Notes under the pieces: generated by a model | What the model was told of the DNA's origin: nothing | The model's database searches: none | What the model saw: the letters and a program-made list of their open reading frames with translations, nothing else | NCBI GenBank assembly: GCA_903913285.1 | Contig: CAIWKO010000015.1 | Location: 1 to 63,731 of the forward strand | Direction of reading: 5' to 3' | Origin: an uncultured Bacteroidales bacterium | GTDB lineage: Bacteria > Bacteroidota > Bacteroidia > Bacteroidales > CAIWKO01 | Length of the DNA: 63,731 bases | Shown here: positions 25,392 to 33,150 of the stretch, piece after piece | Layout of the letters: the number at the start of each line of letters is the position of its first letter | Numbering within the stretch: the first letter of the stretch is position 1 | Position numbers and translations under genes: made by a program

Positions 25392-26363
25392 CTAGTAACT
25401 AACAACTATTTTCCTCGTCTCCACCTTATTCCCATCCAGCGTTATCTTCAAAAAGTACAAGCCATCCTCCAGATTCCCGCGCCTGAGTTCAATATGATCG
25501 CAGGCGGCATAGCGGTTTTGCATCAGCAGTTTGCCTTGTATGTCGTAAACTTCGAGGGCTATGGTTTGGTAGGTTTGGTTGAAGGTGATTTGGGCAGAGG
25601 TGGCGAAGGGGTTGGGGGAGATTGAAATAACGTGATTAAAAAAGTTTTCCTCAATCCCAATAGTATTGCATTCATGATATAATGAATCAATTTCAGTTGT
25701 GTCTAAAACACGATTGTAAATGCGAATGTCATCTAAAAGACCAAAATAATTACCGTTATCCCAGGCCCAACAGCATGTTGTACCAATTTGAATCCCACAA
25801 TTATATGTACCTATGTAGCTTGATCCTGAAGCTGAAGCTGCTAAATGTCCATCCAAATAAATCATTTGGGCATGAGTAGATAATATTGCTACGATATAAT
25901 GCCATTTTCCATCCCACACGGGATGAATCGTATTTATAAATGCTGCCCCAGAACAACTTCCGATTCCAAAATCGATCATTCCTCCTACTGTAAAACCTAA
26001 GAAGTGGACGCCATCCTTGGTCATATTTGAGAAGAGGGTACCTTGGTTATCATGTGTGTTTAACCATAAGGCTATAGAATAGGTTGACTGTAAAGAATCA
26101 AATTCAGCGAATCCATCAGGCGATGTAGTAATATTTATGTATTCATTACCATCAAAAAAATAGGCGCTATTAGGATTCCCGCACCTGTCATAATATAACA
26201 ATGCCGGGCCATTTACAAATGATCCGTTATAACCATGCCCACTTTCGTCGTTGAGGTTACCGTTGAAATAGTATTTTGCAACCAGTCCGCTGTCAAGATT
26301 AATTTGCCCGAATGAAATGAGGCTAATAATGATTAGTAAGGAAGTTACAAATTGCTTTTTCAT
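25392..26363 (-). CDS. T9SS-secreted LamG-like (concanavalin A-fold) protein
   Basis: 323 residues. Signal peptide 1-19. One LamG/jelly-roll domain (about 25-230) with the typical AYFFDGNEYINI, YSIALWLNTHD, WHYIVAILSTHAQMIYLDG and FGLLDDIRIYNRVLDTTEID. T9SS signal from ISPNPFATS to TRKIVVSY. Such proteins are usually surface adhesins or glycan binders. It lies upstream of module A in the same direction but is separated by about 250 bp, and I see no evidence that it belongs to that unit. Confidence 0.85.
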   Translation of the reverse strand: MKKQFVTSLLIIISLISFGQINLDSGLVAKYYFNGNLNDESGHGYNGSFVNGPALLYYDRCGNPNSAYFFDGNEYINITTSPDGFAEFDSLQSTYSIALWLNTHDNQGTLFSNMTKDGVHFLGFTVGGMIDFGIGSCSGAAFINTIHPVWDGKWHYIVAILSTHAQMIYLDGHLAASASGSSYIGTYNCGIQIGTTCCWAWDNGNYFGLLDDIRIYNRVLDTTEIDSLYHECNTIGIEENFFNHVISISPNPFATSAQITFNQTYQTIALEVYDIQGKLLMQNRYAACDHIELRRGNLEDGLYFLKITLDGNKVETRKIVVSY

Positions 26364-26524
26364 TAGTATTTTGTCATAATCAGATTGGACAAATCTTTTT
26401 AATTATACCCCGTTCGCGCGCGTCTCCCGACGCGTGCTTACGCCGCAACATTCATTTTCATCACTTTGCCATGTAAAGATACATATTTATTTATTCGATT
26501 CGTAAAAAAAAATAAAAAAATGAA

Positions 26525-26544
26525 GGACACGACATGTCGTGTCC
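26525..26544. repeat. Perfect 20-bp palindrome, copy 1
   Basis: GGACACGACATGTCGTGTCC, followed by ctac. A near-identical palindrome lies at 29262-29281, also flanked by gtag/ctac. This looks like a short dispersed REP-type element. Confidence 0.75.
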
Positions 26545-26556
26545 CTACAATTGTTT

Positions 26557-26588
26557 AAAAAAGGGCGACCAGCGGTCGCCCTTTTTTT
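26557..26588. terminator. Strong intrinsic terminator
   Basis: aaaaaagggcgacc, loop agc, ggtcgccctttttt. The stem is about 14 bp and ends just before the stop of the minus-strand gene at 26592, so it should end that transcript. Confidence 0.9.
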
Positions 26589-26591
26589 GTT

Positions 26592-27806
26592 TTATGCATC
26601 GGGAGGGGTAGGCCCGTCATCCACCGGGTCCATCGGCAAATCTATTTCATTGTCGTCGTCGGGGGTGATGCTGATGTTTTTAAAATAGTTGGCGTAGCCG
26701 TCGGCGGTGCCGCGGATGGTTTTGCAGTCGGCGGGTATGTGGTCGTTGCCCCAACTGCCGTCGTCGTCGGTTTCGATGGGGTCGGCAACTTTGTCGAGAA
26801 AAACCAAACCATTGGCAATGGGTTCGAGGTTCACGCTGTTGTACATGGTTCCATAGCCGTTGCCATAGCCCGTGGGGGCGGGGGTGGAGCCGCCTCCGTC
26901 AACGATCACACTTTTTTTTTGCAATTTAATTTCAAAAGTGGCTTTATGCTCGTCATCCACTCCGATATTCGTTTTCGTGTCGGTCTCAAACGTCTTCTGC
27001 TCCGAGGTCATCGTCCAGTTATCCGAATCCAGACTGTAAAACCGCGACCATCCTCTGGAAGTACTTTTACACACAAAACTCTTGTCTCCATTGCTAACCG
27101 TGGTCACCACACCTTTCAGCGGCACACCCGTGTCGGCATCCGTATAATGAACCCGTATCGATGTATGCCGCATTCCTTTCGGTTGGCCTATTCTGGTCTC
27201 ATTGTCCCAACCTGCGGCCAGGCTGGGCAGTTCAGCGCGTATCAGGCGGCTTATCATCAGCTTATCCTGCTCAAGCGTCACAATACTTTGTGCTATCACG
27301 TCTGTTCCTTCCGTTTTTCGCTCCTTGATATCCGTTTCGGGCAGTGTTAGTGCTGCCGAGTATTTAGCTATCACATCTTCCATTTCCGTGATATTGGCTG
27401 CCTTAATTTCGGTCAGCGTACCTTTATTAGCGTCCAGAAACGCTTTCAGGTCAGTGGCCCGCGACTCTGCCAGTTTATCCGATGCCGTGGTAATATAGCT
27501 CAACGGAAAATTCAAACTCATCGCCATCTTCGTTTCGCCCAGCAAAAGTGCCTGTATCCAGCCCCGGTGCACATGTTTTATCACCGTGGTTCCCAATATG
27601 TTCTTAATAATTACCTTATTGGCAGCATCCATGCCTATGGCAACGGCCTGTTTCAAAATAGCTGTTTCAAAAGTGGCCATATCGCTGTCAAATTTGGTTT
27701 TCACTGCCGGAAACTGTGCCAGTGGCGTCAGAACCAGGATGTTTTTGTTAATAAAAGTACGACCTCTGTCATACGAATTGTAATGAGTAATTTCAAACTT
27801 GTTCAT
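26592..27806 (-). CDS. Unrecognised protein: helical N-terminus plus two beta domains
   Basis: 404 residues, no signal peptide or membrane segment. Residues 1-215 are predicted mostly alpha-helical. Residues about 220-300 (IRVHYTDADTGVPLKGVVTTVSNGDKSF) and 315-395 (MYNSVNLEPIANGLVFLDKVADPIETDDDGSWG) look like carboxypeptidase-regulatory-like beta domains, with the second followed by an acidic tail (PDDDNEIDLPMDPVDDGP). I do not recognise the family. It stands alone between a strong terminator and a 21-bp repeat region. The lack of a signal peptide in a protein with domains of extracellular type is odd. Confidence 0.7.
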   Translation of the reverse strand: MNKFEITHYNSYDRGRTFINKNILVLTPLAQFPAVKTKFDSDMATFETAILKQAVAIGMDAANKVIIKNILGTTVIKHVHRGWIQALLLGETKMAMSLNFPLSYITTASDKLAESRATDLKAFLDANKGTLTEIKAANITEMEDVIAKYSAALTLPETDIKERKTEGTDVIAQSIVTLEQDKLMISRLIRAELPSLAAGWDNETRIGQPKGMRHTSIRVHYTDADTGVPLKGVVTTVSNGDKSFVCKSTSRGWSRFYSLDSDNWTMTSEQKTFETDTKTNIGVDDEHKATFEIKLQKKSVIVDGGGSTPAPTGYGNGYGTMYNSVNLEPIANGLVFLDKVADPIETDDDGSWGNDHIPADCKTIRGTADGYANYFKNISITPDDDNEIDLPMDPVDDGPTPPDA

Positions 27807-28610
27807 AATCGTAAAGTTTTAGGGTTTGCACTGAATTGATTAGATTATAATAAAGTAAGCTTTTAATATTCTTACATTGATTTGCAGCATTATTCATAAA
27901 ACTGTTTCGAAACGACCTTACGAAACTTAAAAAACCGTAAAGGATATCTGAAAAACGATAAAGGATATGCAAAAAACGATAAAGGATGTTCGAAAAACCG
28001 TAAAGGATATCCAAAAAACGATAAAGGATGTTCGAAAAACGATAAAGGATGTTCAAAAAACCATAAAGGATATCCAAAAAACGATAAAGGATGTTCAAAA
28101 AACCATAAAGGATGTTCGAAAAACGATAAAGGATATGCAAAAAACGGTAAAGGATGTCAAAAAAACGATAAAGGATGTACAAAATACTCCATTCACCGCA
28201 AAACACACTGCTGCAATTGACGTTCTCACTGTATCCGTTGTAATATTTTGTGCTTTCGCTTTGCATTTTTTTGTTCTTGTATTTTCAAATTGAACTTGAC
28301 GATACAAAAATACAACAGTCTGTGTCATAATTATTCACTGGTAGCAACTTCGTCGCCGATGGTATCAACGTCGTGCGCCGATGGTTGAAATCCGTGCACG
28401 GATGGTAAATGCCCTCCCTGATTTTTTACCCTAAATTTGAATGTTTTTTACCCATTTTCGCTTAGTTTAGCATTTTTCAGGGCTAAAGCCCGCTCAAAAA
28501 AGTGTATAAATAACCATTGTATTTAAAGTCGGGCTTATCATGCTCTGCAAACCCATGGACTTCAGTCCTGATCAATCCATAAGATCATATCTCAAAGCTG
28601 GCATTATTCC
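27807..28610. other. gene-free region dominated by 21-bp repeats
   Basis: Holds the array at 27930-28184, then three degenerate copies of a gatggt-containing sequence (28350-28410), then low-complexity DNA with gggctaaagccc and gacttcagtc patches typical of dispersed Bacteroidota intergenic repeats. Open frames over the array are repeat translations, not genes. Confidence 0.7.
27930..28184. repeat. 21-bp tandem repeat array, about 12 copies
   Basis: Unit approximately aaaaaacgataaaggatgtt plus c, with variants at three or four positions (cgata/cgtaa/ccata, gttc/atcc/atgc). Period 21 throughout. The plus strand reads KTIKDVQ-type and the minus strand ILYRFSN-type heptapeptides without stops. 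No spacers, so not CRISPR. Confidence 0.92.
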
Positions 28611-29078
28611 TTATTGATTGGTATCCTGCCTTTTGATCAATTTAGCTTTATTCGGGTTAATTTGTAGGTCTAAATTTTTTGCCGCAGGACCGTGCAAATA
28701 ATAGATCAAACCGCTTATATAAAACTCCGAATTGATATAGTTATCAATATTTTTCAAAAAATCCTGCCTTCTATAGCGCGAAATGGGTATCACCCGGTCT
28801 TCATACAAAATTACTTTTTCAGTAATAATGGCATCTTGCATAATAGCAAAATTAATAAGGAAATTTTCATGACACCGGCCTATTATTATAGGTGGTACCC
28901 GTTCTGCCAGCTTGTTGATGCCGATGGGCGCAATACCAAATTGATTCAGATCGAACCATATTTTGCACTGGTGATTATACGATTCGCAATAATAGATGCG
29001 AAGTACAGATTGGGTATACCTCTGTCCGTTGTAGATAATTGTAATTGCATTTCCGTTAACAACGACATCATTCGTCAT
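28611..29078 (-). CDS. Stand-alone LytTR-like DNA-binding protein
   Basis: 155 residues from the ATG at 29076-29078; a TTG start at 29111 would add 11. The second half (about 85-140) follows the LytTR pattern: IIIGRCHENFLINFAIMQ (family: FxRxHrSylvNl), then a strand, then VILYEDRVIPISRYRRQDFLKNIDNYI (family: LxdgxxlpvSRrxxxxfl). The first half, with WFDLNQFGIAPIGIN, is not a response-regulator receiver domain. It could be a transcription factor without a receiver, but the core is divergent and no kinase gene lies nearby. The assignment is from pattern only. Confidence 0.55.
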   Translation of the reverse strand: MTNDVVVNGNAITIIYNGQRYTQSVLRIYYCESYNHQCKIWFDLNQFGIAPIGINKLAERVPPIIIGRCHENFLINFAIMQDAIITEKVILYEDRVIPISRYRRQDFLKNIDNYINSEFYISGLIYYLHGPAAKNLDLQINPNKAKLIKRQDTNQ

Positions 29079-29217
29079 AACATTGATCTTAATGTTTACG
29101 GTTCCTTGCAAAACATCAAACTCTGAGTGTACTAAAAGTGAGGAACCAAAGTAGTGCTTCAGATAAAATGCATTACAAAAATATATCAGCTATTCAAAAA
29201 AAGCAAGAACAAATCAG

Positions 29218-29248
29218 TTAACGGTATGTTTTAAAAAGTTAACGGTAA
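29218..29248. repeat. gttaacggta iterons, two copies 21 bp apart
   Basis: gttaacggta occurs twice with a start-to-start distance of 21 bp. Both are followed by an AT-rich 11-mer. The first copy is preceded by acaaatca, exactly as at the related locus 51782-51834. Confidence 0.7.
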
Positions 29249-29261
29249 ATTTTTAATGTAG

Positions 29262-29281
29262 GGACACGATATATCGTGTCC
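29262..29281. repeat. Perfect 20-bp palindrome, copy 2
   Basis: GGACACGATATATCGTGTCC, preceded by gtag. It differs from copy 1 (26525-26544) only in the central bases, with changes compensating on both arms. A half copy, atatcgtgtct, follows at about 29296-29306. Confidence 0.75.
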
Positions 29282-29425
29282 GCTTATACCCATAAATATC
29301 GTGTCTGTTTATTATTCTCAAAATATCTTTATCGTTTCTTATTTTCAGAATAAAAATCAAAATTTATCCTGCAAAACGTTTGTTAATCCTCTACGAGGAT
29401 TTAAAATGACGCGCTGTTATGTATT

Positions 29426-29479
29426 CTACAATACTTTATCGCCTACAGCGAAAAGACCGTAGGTCTTGAAGTATTGTAG
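29426..29479. repeat. 54-nt inverted repeat
   Basis: ctacaatactt and aagtattgtag are perfect 11-bp arms enclosing 32 nt. An inner cctac/gtagg pair makes a second short stem. There is no T-run, so it is not a typical terminator; more like a dispersed hairpin element. Confidence 0.65.
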
Positions 29480-29591
29480 TAAAAAACATAGCCCCTGTTT
29501 TCATGCAACTCCGTAGGAGTTGAACACCATCGGTTTGCAGCACTTAATTTAATGTTTTAGTGTATAATTGTGAAAAAGTTTACAAACTTTG

Positions 29592-29621
29592 TTGCAGTAT
29601 CATACTAATAAATTAAATTTG
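29592..29621 (+). promoter_or_regulatory. Housekeeping promoter of the OmpA-like gene
   Basis: TTG at 29592-29594, 19-nt spacer, TAAATTTG at 29614-29621: a full match to the Bacteroidota TTG/TAnnTTTG promoter. The start codon is about 60 nt downstream. Confidence 0.7.
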
Positions 29622-29680
29622 TTGGGGTGAAAGAGGGGAGAGAACGTTATTAAAAAATTAATAATCATAACTATTTATCC

Positions 29681-30607
29681 ATGAAAAAGATTGCAGTATT
29701 GTTTTTTGTAATTACCTCGAGTTATTTTTGCTTTGCACAAAACAATACTTCGGATACGTTAAAATCTTCAGTTGATTCCGTATCATTCACCGATTTTAAC
29801 CCTGTTTATAGTACCAATAAACCAAAATCAATTACCCTCACTATCGATAAAATAGAATACACAAAAGAAGAAATGATTTTTTATTTAGGTTATGAAAATA
29901 ATGACATTAAGGATAGTGATTTCCCTATTTTCGGGAAAAAAAATGAACTGGCAATGTGTTTGAAAAGTAAAGAGCAAATATTTTATATGCACGATATTAA
30001 AAATTTCAGGTTGAACGGTAATCTGTATTCTGCTGTAATTCCTAATGACAATGTATTTCGATGCCATGTTAAGGAGGGGGAAAAACTTAGCTGGGAGATC
30101 TATTTTCCCCGGTTACCCAAAGAAATAAAAATCGCAAGTCTGATTCATGGTAATAATCAATTCAGCAATAATCCTTTCAATTATGTTGGCATAAAGATAA
30201 AAACAAGCGGTGAATGCACAGGCGATATAAAGGAAAAAGATCTTTTAAATAAAATGGAGTTAAACAAGCCATTAACGTTGAATAATATTTTTTTTGAAAC
30301 CGGAAAATCGAACTTATTAGAATCATCATACTCTGAACTAAACACGCTCTTTAATATTTTAAACAGCAAACCAAAAATTACAATTCAAATATTGGGCTAT
30401 ACTGACAATATTGGTAAAGCGCAAGACAATATTGTTTTATCTGAAGCGCGGGCAAATGCAGTAAAAAAATATTTATCAGATAAAGGAATTGATAATAACA
30501 GGATAGTTGCAAAAGGCTATGGTAGTAATAATCCAAAAGCAAGTAATGCTACCGACGAAGGCCGTGCGAAAAACCGCCGGGTGGAAGTAAAAATTATTTC
30601 GGAATAA
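29681..30607 (+). CDS. OmpA-family C-terminal domain protein
   Basis: 308 residues. Signal peptide 1-19 (CFAQ). The N-terminal region (20-195) is unrecognised. The C-terminal OmpA-like peptidoglycan-binding domain (about 205-306) has NIFFETGKSNLLESSYSEL, ILGYTDNIGKAQDNIVLSEARANAVKKYL and a terminal GRAKNRRVEVKI. It probably links an outer-membrane or periplasmic function to the cell wall. It has its own consensus promoter and no clear operon partner, although small secreted proteins follow in the same direction. Confidence 0.88.
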   Translation: MKKIAVLFFVITSSYFCFAQNNTSDTLKSSVDSVSFTDFNPVYSTNKPKSITLTIDKIEYTKEEMIFYLGYENNDIKDSDFPIFGKKNELAMCLKSKEQIFYMHDIKNFRLNGNLYSAVIPNDNVFRCHVKEGEKLSWEIYFPRLPKEIKIASLIHGNNQFSNNPFNYVGIKIKTSGECTGDIKEKDLLNKMELNKPLTLNNIFFETGKSNLLESSYSELNTLFNILNSKPKITIQILGYTDNIGKAQDNIVLSEARANAVKKYLSDKGIDNNRIVAKGYGSNNPKASNATDEGRAKNRRVEVKIISE

Positions 30608-30653
30608 AGTAAGGAATTTTATTTTGTGGATGGCAGATCATCAAAAAAATTCG

Positions 30654-30661
30654 TACATTTG
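30654..30661 (+). promoter_or_regulatory. -7 element (TACATTTG)
   Basis: Matches TAnnTTTG about 42 nt before the ATG at 30703. No TTG at the expected -33 distance. Confidence 0.4.
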
Positions 30662-30702
30662 TTTTGGTATAAAACAATTTGCAAAAAAATGCGTTTAAAC
30701 TG

Positions 30703-31116
30703 ATGATGAAAAGAATCCTGGCCATACTCATCTCAATCCAGATACTCACCGCTTCGGTTGTTTTGCCGAAGGGCGATTTCGGTTTGCTGATGCAGTTGCC
30801 CCGCATCATCGATTCGTATAAACAGGTAAACGGCGATGTGAGTGTGTTCGATTTCTTTGAAGAAGAATTCTTCGATAAACTCACGGCTTTCTGTCCCGAA
30901 GAAGAACAACACGGCACCCCTTTCGAAAAAGAACAGAAATCAGTTCCTATCGATATCGTGGTTTCGGGCATCTACATGCTGAGCTATTATCCCGAAACGG
31001 CAACCACCTGCACGCTGCCCGTGGTTTCGAAAGTGGAGAACAACACACCTTATATAATTACATACAGAAGTACCGATCTGAACGCCATTTTCCACCCTCC
31101 GGAAATGATAGGCTGA
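30703..31116 (+). CDS. Small exported protein of unknown function
   Basis: 137 residues from the ATG at 30703 (a second ATG follows at once; an in-frame TTG at 30679 is less likely). A hydrophobic N-terminus (KRILAILISIQILTASVVLP) suggests a signal peptide or anchor. The middle is acidic (SVFDFFEEEFFDKL, CPEEEQHG), and the end has FHPPEMIG. I do not recognise the family. It lies upstream of the PepSY-like gene and efflux operon on the same strand, but with its own candidate promoter. Confidence 0.6.
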   Translation: MMKRILAILISIQILTASVVLPKGDFGLLMQLPRIIDSYKQVNGDVSVFDFFEEEFFDKLTAFCPEEEQHGTPFEKEQKSVPIDIVVSGIYMLSYYPETATTCTLPVVSKVENNTPYIITYRSTDLNAIFHPPEMIG

Positions 31117-31227
31117 TACATCCCGCTTTTTCAAATCATCACGCCGATGCTTCAATTGTTATATGCCTTCGACGGGCTTTAGCTTTTATTTAGCAAAACA
31201 TAAACAAAATCTTTTCGAGAAAAGACT

Positions 31228-31235
31228 TATGTTTG
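31228..31235 (+). promoter_or_regulatory. -7 element (TATGTTTG) of the PepSY-like gene
   Basis: TAnnTTTG match about 55 nt before the start codon at 31290. It sits at the foot of an agacttatg/cataagctt inverted pair. No clear -33. Confidence 0.45.
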
Positions 31236-31289
31236 CATAAGCTTTTATGAAGCATCGAGCATTTATTAATAAATTAAAAAACCAAAACA

Positions 31290-31751
31290 ATGAAAAAAAT
31301 AGTTTTAATGTTAACAGCTATGTTGCTGCTTAGCGGCTATGGCTACTGTCAGAAAATTGCAGCCGATAAAGTTCCTGCCGACGTGAAAACCGCCTTCCAG
31401 AAAAAATTCCCCACAGCTGCCAAAGTAAGCTACGAAATGGAAAAGGTAGATTATGAGATCAGTTTCACCCTGAGTGGAACCGAATGTTCGGCTGTTTTCG
31501 ATAAAGACGGCAAATGGATAGAAACCGAAACCGATGTGAAAGATGCCGATTTACCCGCTAAAGTGAAAGCTACGTTGGACAAGGATTTTGCAGGCTACAA
31601 ACGCACCGAATCGGTGAAACTTGAGCTCCCATGGAGAACTGATATCTACGAATTTGAAGTTTCGAAAGACAATTCGAAGTTCGAAGTTCAGATCGATCTG
31701 GATGGAACCGTACTGAGCAAAGATCCTATAAGCAAAGAAGACAAAGATTAA
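31290..31751 (+). CDS. PepSY-like periplasmic protein
   Basis: 153 residues. Signal peptide 1-20 (GYCQ). Two PepSY-like repeats of the beta-lactamase-inhibitor-like fold (about 25-80 and 85-145): VPADVKTAFQKKFPTAAKVSYEMEKVDYEISF and LPAKVKATLDKDFAGYKRTESVK...YEFEVSKDNSKFEVQIDLDG. Such proteins are periplasmic and of unknown role, often near transport or stress genes. A terminator follows before tolC, so it seems to be transcribed apart from the efflux genes. Confidence 0.8.
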   Translation: MKKIVLMLTAMLLLSGYGYCQKIAADKVPADVKTAFQKKFPTAAKVSYEMEKVDYEISFTLSGTECSAVFDKDGKWIETETDVKDADLPAKVKATLDKDFAGYKRTESVKLELPWRTDIYEFEVSKDNSKFEVQIDLDGTVLSKDPISKEDKD

Positions 31752-31766
31752 GTTTTCGACAAGGCT

Positions 31767-31800
31767 GCAGCCCGCCGGAAAAGACGGGTTGCGTTTTTTT
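31767..31800 (+). terminator. Intrinsic terminator after the PepSY-like gene
   Basis: gcagcccg, loop ccggaaaaga, cgggttgc (one G-T pair), then a run of seven T. Confidence 0.75.
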
Positions 31801-31838
31801 AAATATCATTTTTGCGTTAAGCAAAAAAAACCGAAGCT

Positions 31839-33140
31839 ATGCATAAAATAATTGTAGCAGTCATAGTCCTTTTGGGCATGCATGCCTGCGTGTCTGCTCA
31901 GAACACGAATTCGTTTTCCGGCAACAAAATGCAGGGTTTGCAATCGTTTATCGACAGTGCTTATCAAAACAGCGCCATGATAAAAGACAACCAGAACAAA
32001 CTCAGCTATTCTGGCCTCAACCTCAAACAAACCCTGGCAGAAGTGTCGGGGCCCAAGATCTTTGTGGCAAGCGAAGTGCTGCTGGCACCTTATGTGAATA
32101 ACGGCAGGGATGTATTTACTCCCAACCCTTCGGACAAAGCCATCGGCTACGATGCTGCAGTTACCAATGGCGGATTGTATTCGGCCACGGCCAATGCAAC
32201 GGTGCCTTTGTTCACGACGGCAAACAAAAAAGCCTATCGCCAGCTAAGCACTGCCGAAACCGAAGCCTATACCAACCAGATTGAACTTACCAAACACGAG
32301 CTGGAGCAACAGGTTAGCGGTCAATACGTGCAATGCTATTTGTCGGAACTGCAGATGGAATATCAGCAAAAAACCATAGCGCTGCTTGAAGATGAGAAGC
32401 TTGTGGTGAAAGATATGGTGGTGAACGGGCTGGCCAAACAGTCGGACTATATGCTGATGGGTATTGAGATACAAACCCAAAAGATATTGTTGTCGCAATA
32501 CCGAACGGATTATACCAAGAGCCTGTTGCAGTTGAAAACGCTATGCGGAATTAATGATACTGCTGTCGTGATGATAGCAGCCCCTGAAATAGAGGTGCGC
32601 CAATTGAACGAGCAGTCGAAATTTATGAAGATATACAGAACCGACAGCCTGCAGATTATGGCTTCGCAAAACATCTTCAACCTGAAATACAAACCTTCGC
32701 TCAACCTCTATGCCAACGGTGGTTTGAATGCGGTTGAACTGCCGGGTATACAAAAGAAATTCGGCGTAAGCGCGGGACTCACCTTCAACTGGATGCTATA
32801 CGACGGCAAGCAAAAGAAACTGGAACAACAAAAGAACGCACTCCTGCTCAACACTTCGCAGAACTACAGAACTAGTTTTTTGCGGCAACACGAACTGCAA
32901 AAACAAAATGCCCTGAAAGAGATCAGCAACATCAATGGCATGATAGCGCAAAAAGCACAACAATTAACTGATTACGGTCAGCTGATGCAGGTATATAAAC
33001 TGCAGCTCGCTCAGGGACAAATATCGGTGACGGATTATCTGAACACCGTGAGAAGTTATAACGATCTGCAGCGCGACATTGCCCTTGCAGGGATCAACAA
33101 ATTGCTGGTCATTAACGAATACAATTATCTGAATTGGTAA
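31839..33140 (+). CDS. TolC-family outer-membrane efflux protein
   Basis: 433 residues. Signal peptide 1-20 (VSAQ). Two long helical segments per half typical of outer-membrane efflux proteins: YQNSAMIKDNQNKLSYSGLNLKQTLAEVSG, ELTKHELEQQVSGQYVQCYLSELQMEYQQK and VKDMVVNGLAKQSDYMLMGIEIQTQK. The second half has a YKPSLNLYANGGLN strand and a final coiled coil (QLAQGQISVTDYLNTVRSYNDL). It forms the outer-membrane duct of a tripartite pump with the adaptor (10 bp downstream) and the RND permease. Confidence 0.9.
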   Translation: MHKIIVAVIVLLGMHACVSAQNTNSFSGNKMQGLQSFIDSAYQNSAMIKDNQNKLSYSGLNLKQTLAEVSGPKIFVASEVLLAPYVNNGRDVFTPNPSDKAIGYDAAVTNGGLYSATANATVPLFTTANKKAYRQLSTAETEAYTNQIELTKHELEQQVSGQYVQCYLSELQMEYQQKTIALLEDEKLVVKDMVVNGLAKQSDYMLMGIEIQTQKILLSQYRTDYTKSLLQLKTLCGINDTAVVMIAAPEIEVRQLNEQSKFMKIYRTDSLQIMASQNIFNLKYKPSLNLYANGGLNAVELPGIQKKFGVSAGLTFNWMLYDGKQKKLEQQKNALLLNTSQNYRTSFLRQHELQKQNALKEISNINGMIAQKAQQLTDYGQLMQVYKLQLAQGQISVTDYLNTVRSYNDLQRDIALAGINKLLVINEYNYLNW

Positions 33141-33150
33141 AAAACAACGT

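Larger units (their letters stand above)
26364..26591. other. intergenic region with palindrome and terminator
   Basis: Contains the 20-bp palindrome at 26525-26544 and the terminator at 26557-26588. An alternating CG stretch (cgttcgcgcgcgtctcccgac) sits near 26408. No gene seen. Confidence 0.7.
29112..29680. other. gene-free region with iterons, palindrome and inverted repeat
   Basis: Contains two gttaacggta repeats 21 bp apart (29218-29248), a 20-bp palindrome (29262-29281), a 54-nt inverted repeat (29426-29479), a ccgtaggag-type patch near 29511, and the promoter of the OmpA-like gene. Confidence 0.75.

Noticed and set aside
27967-28293. 108-residue plus-strand protein of KTIKDVQ repeats, and its minus-strand counterparts
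   Set aside because: Open only because the 21-bp unit is a multiple of three; no promoter, signal or unique domain, and both strands are equally open.
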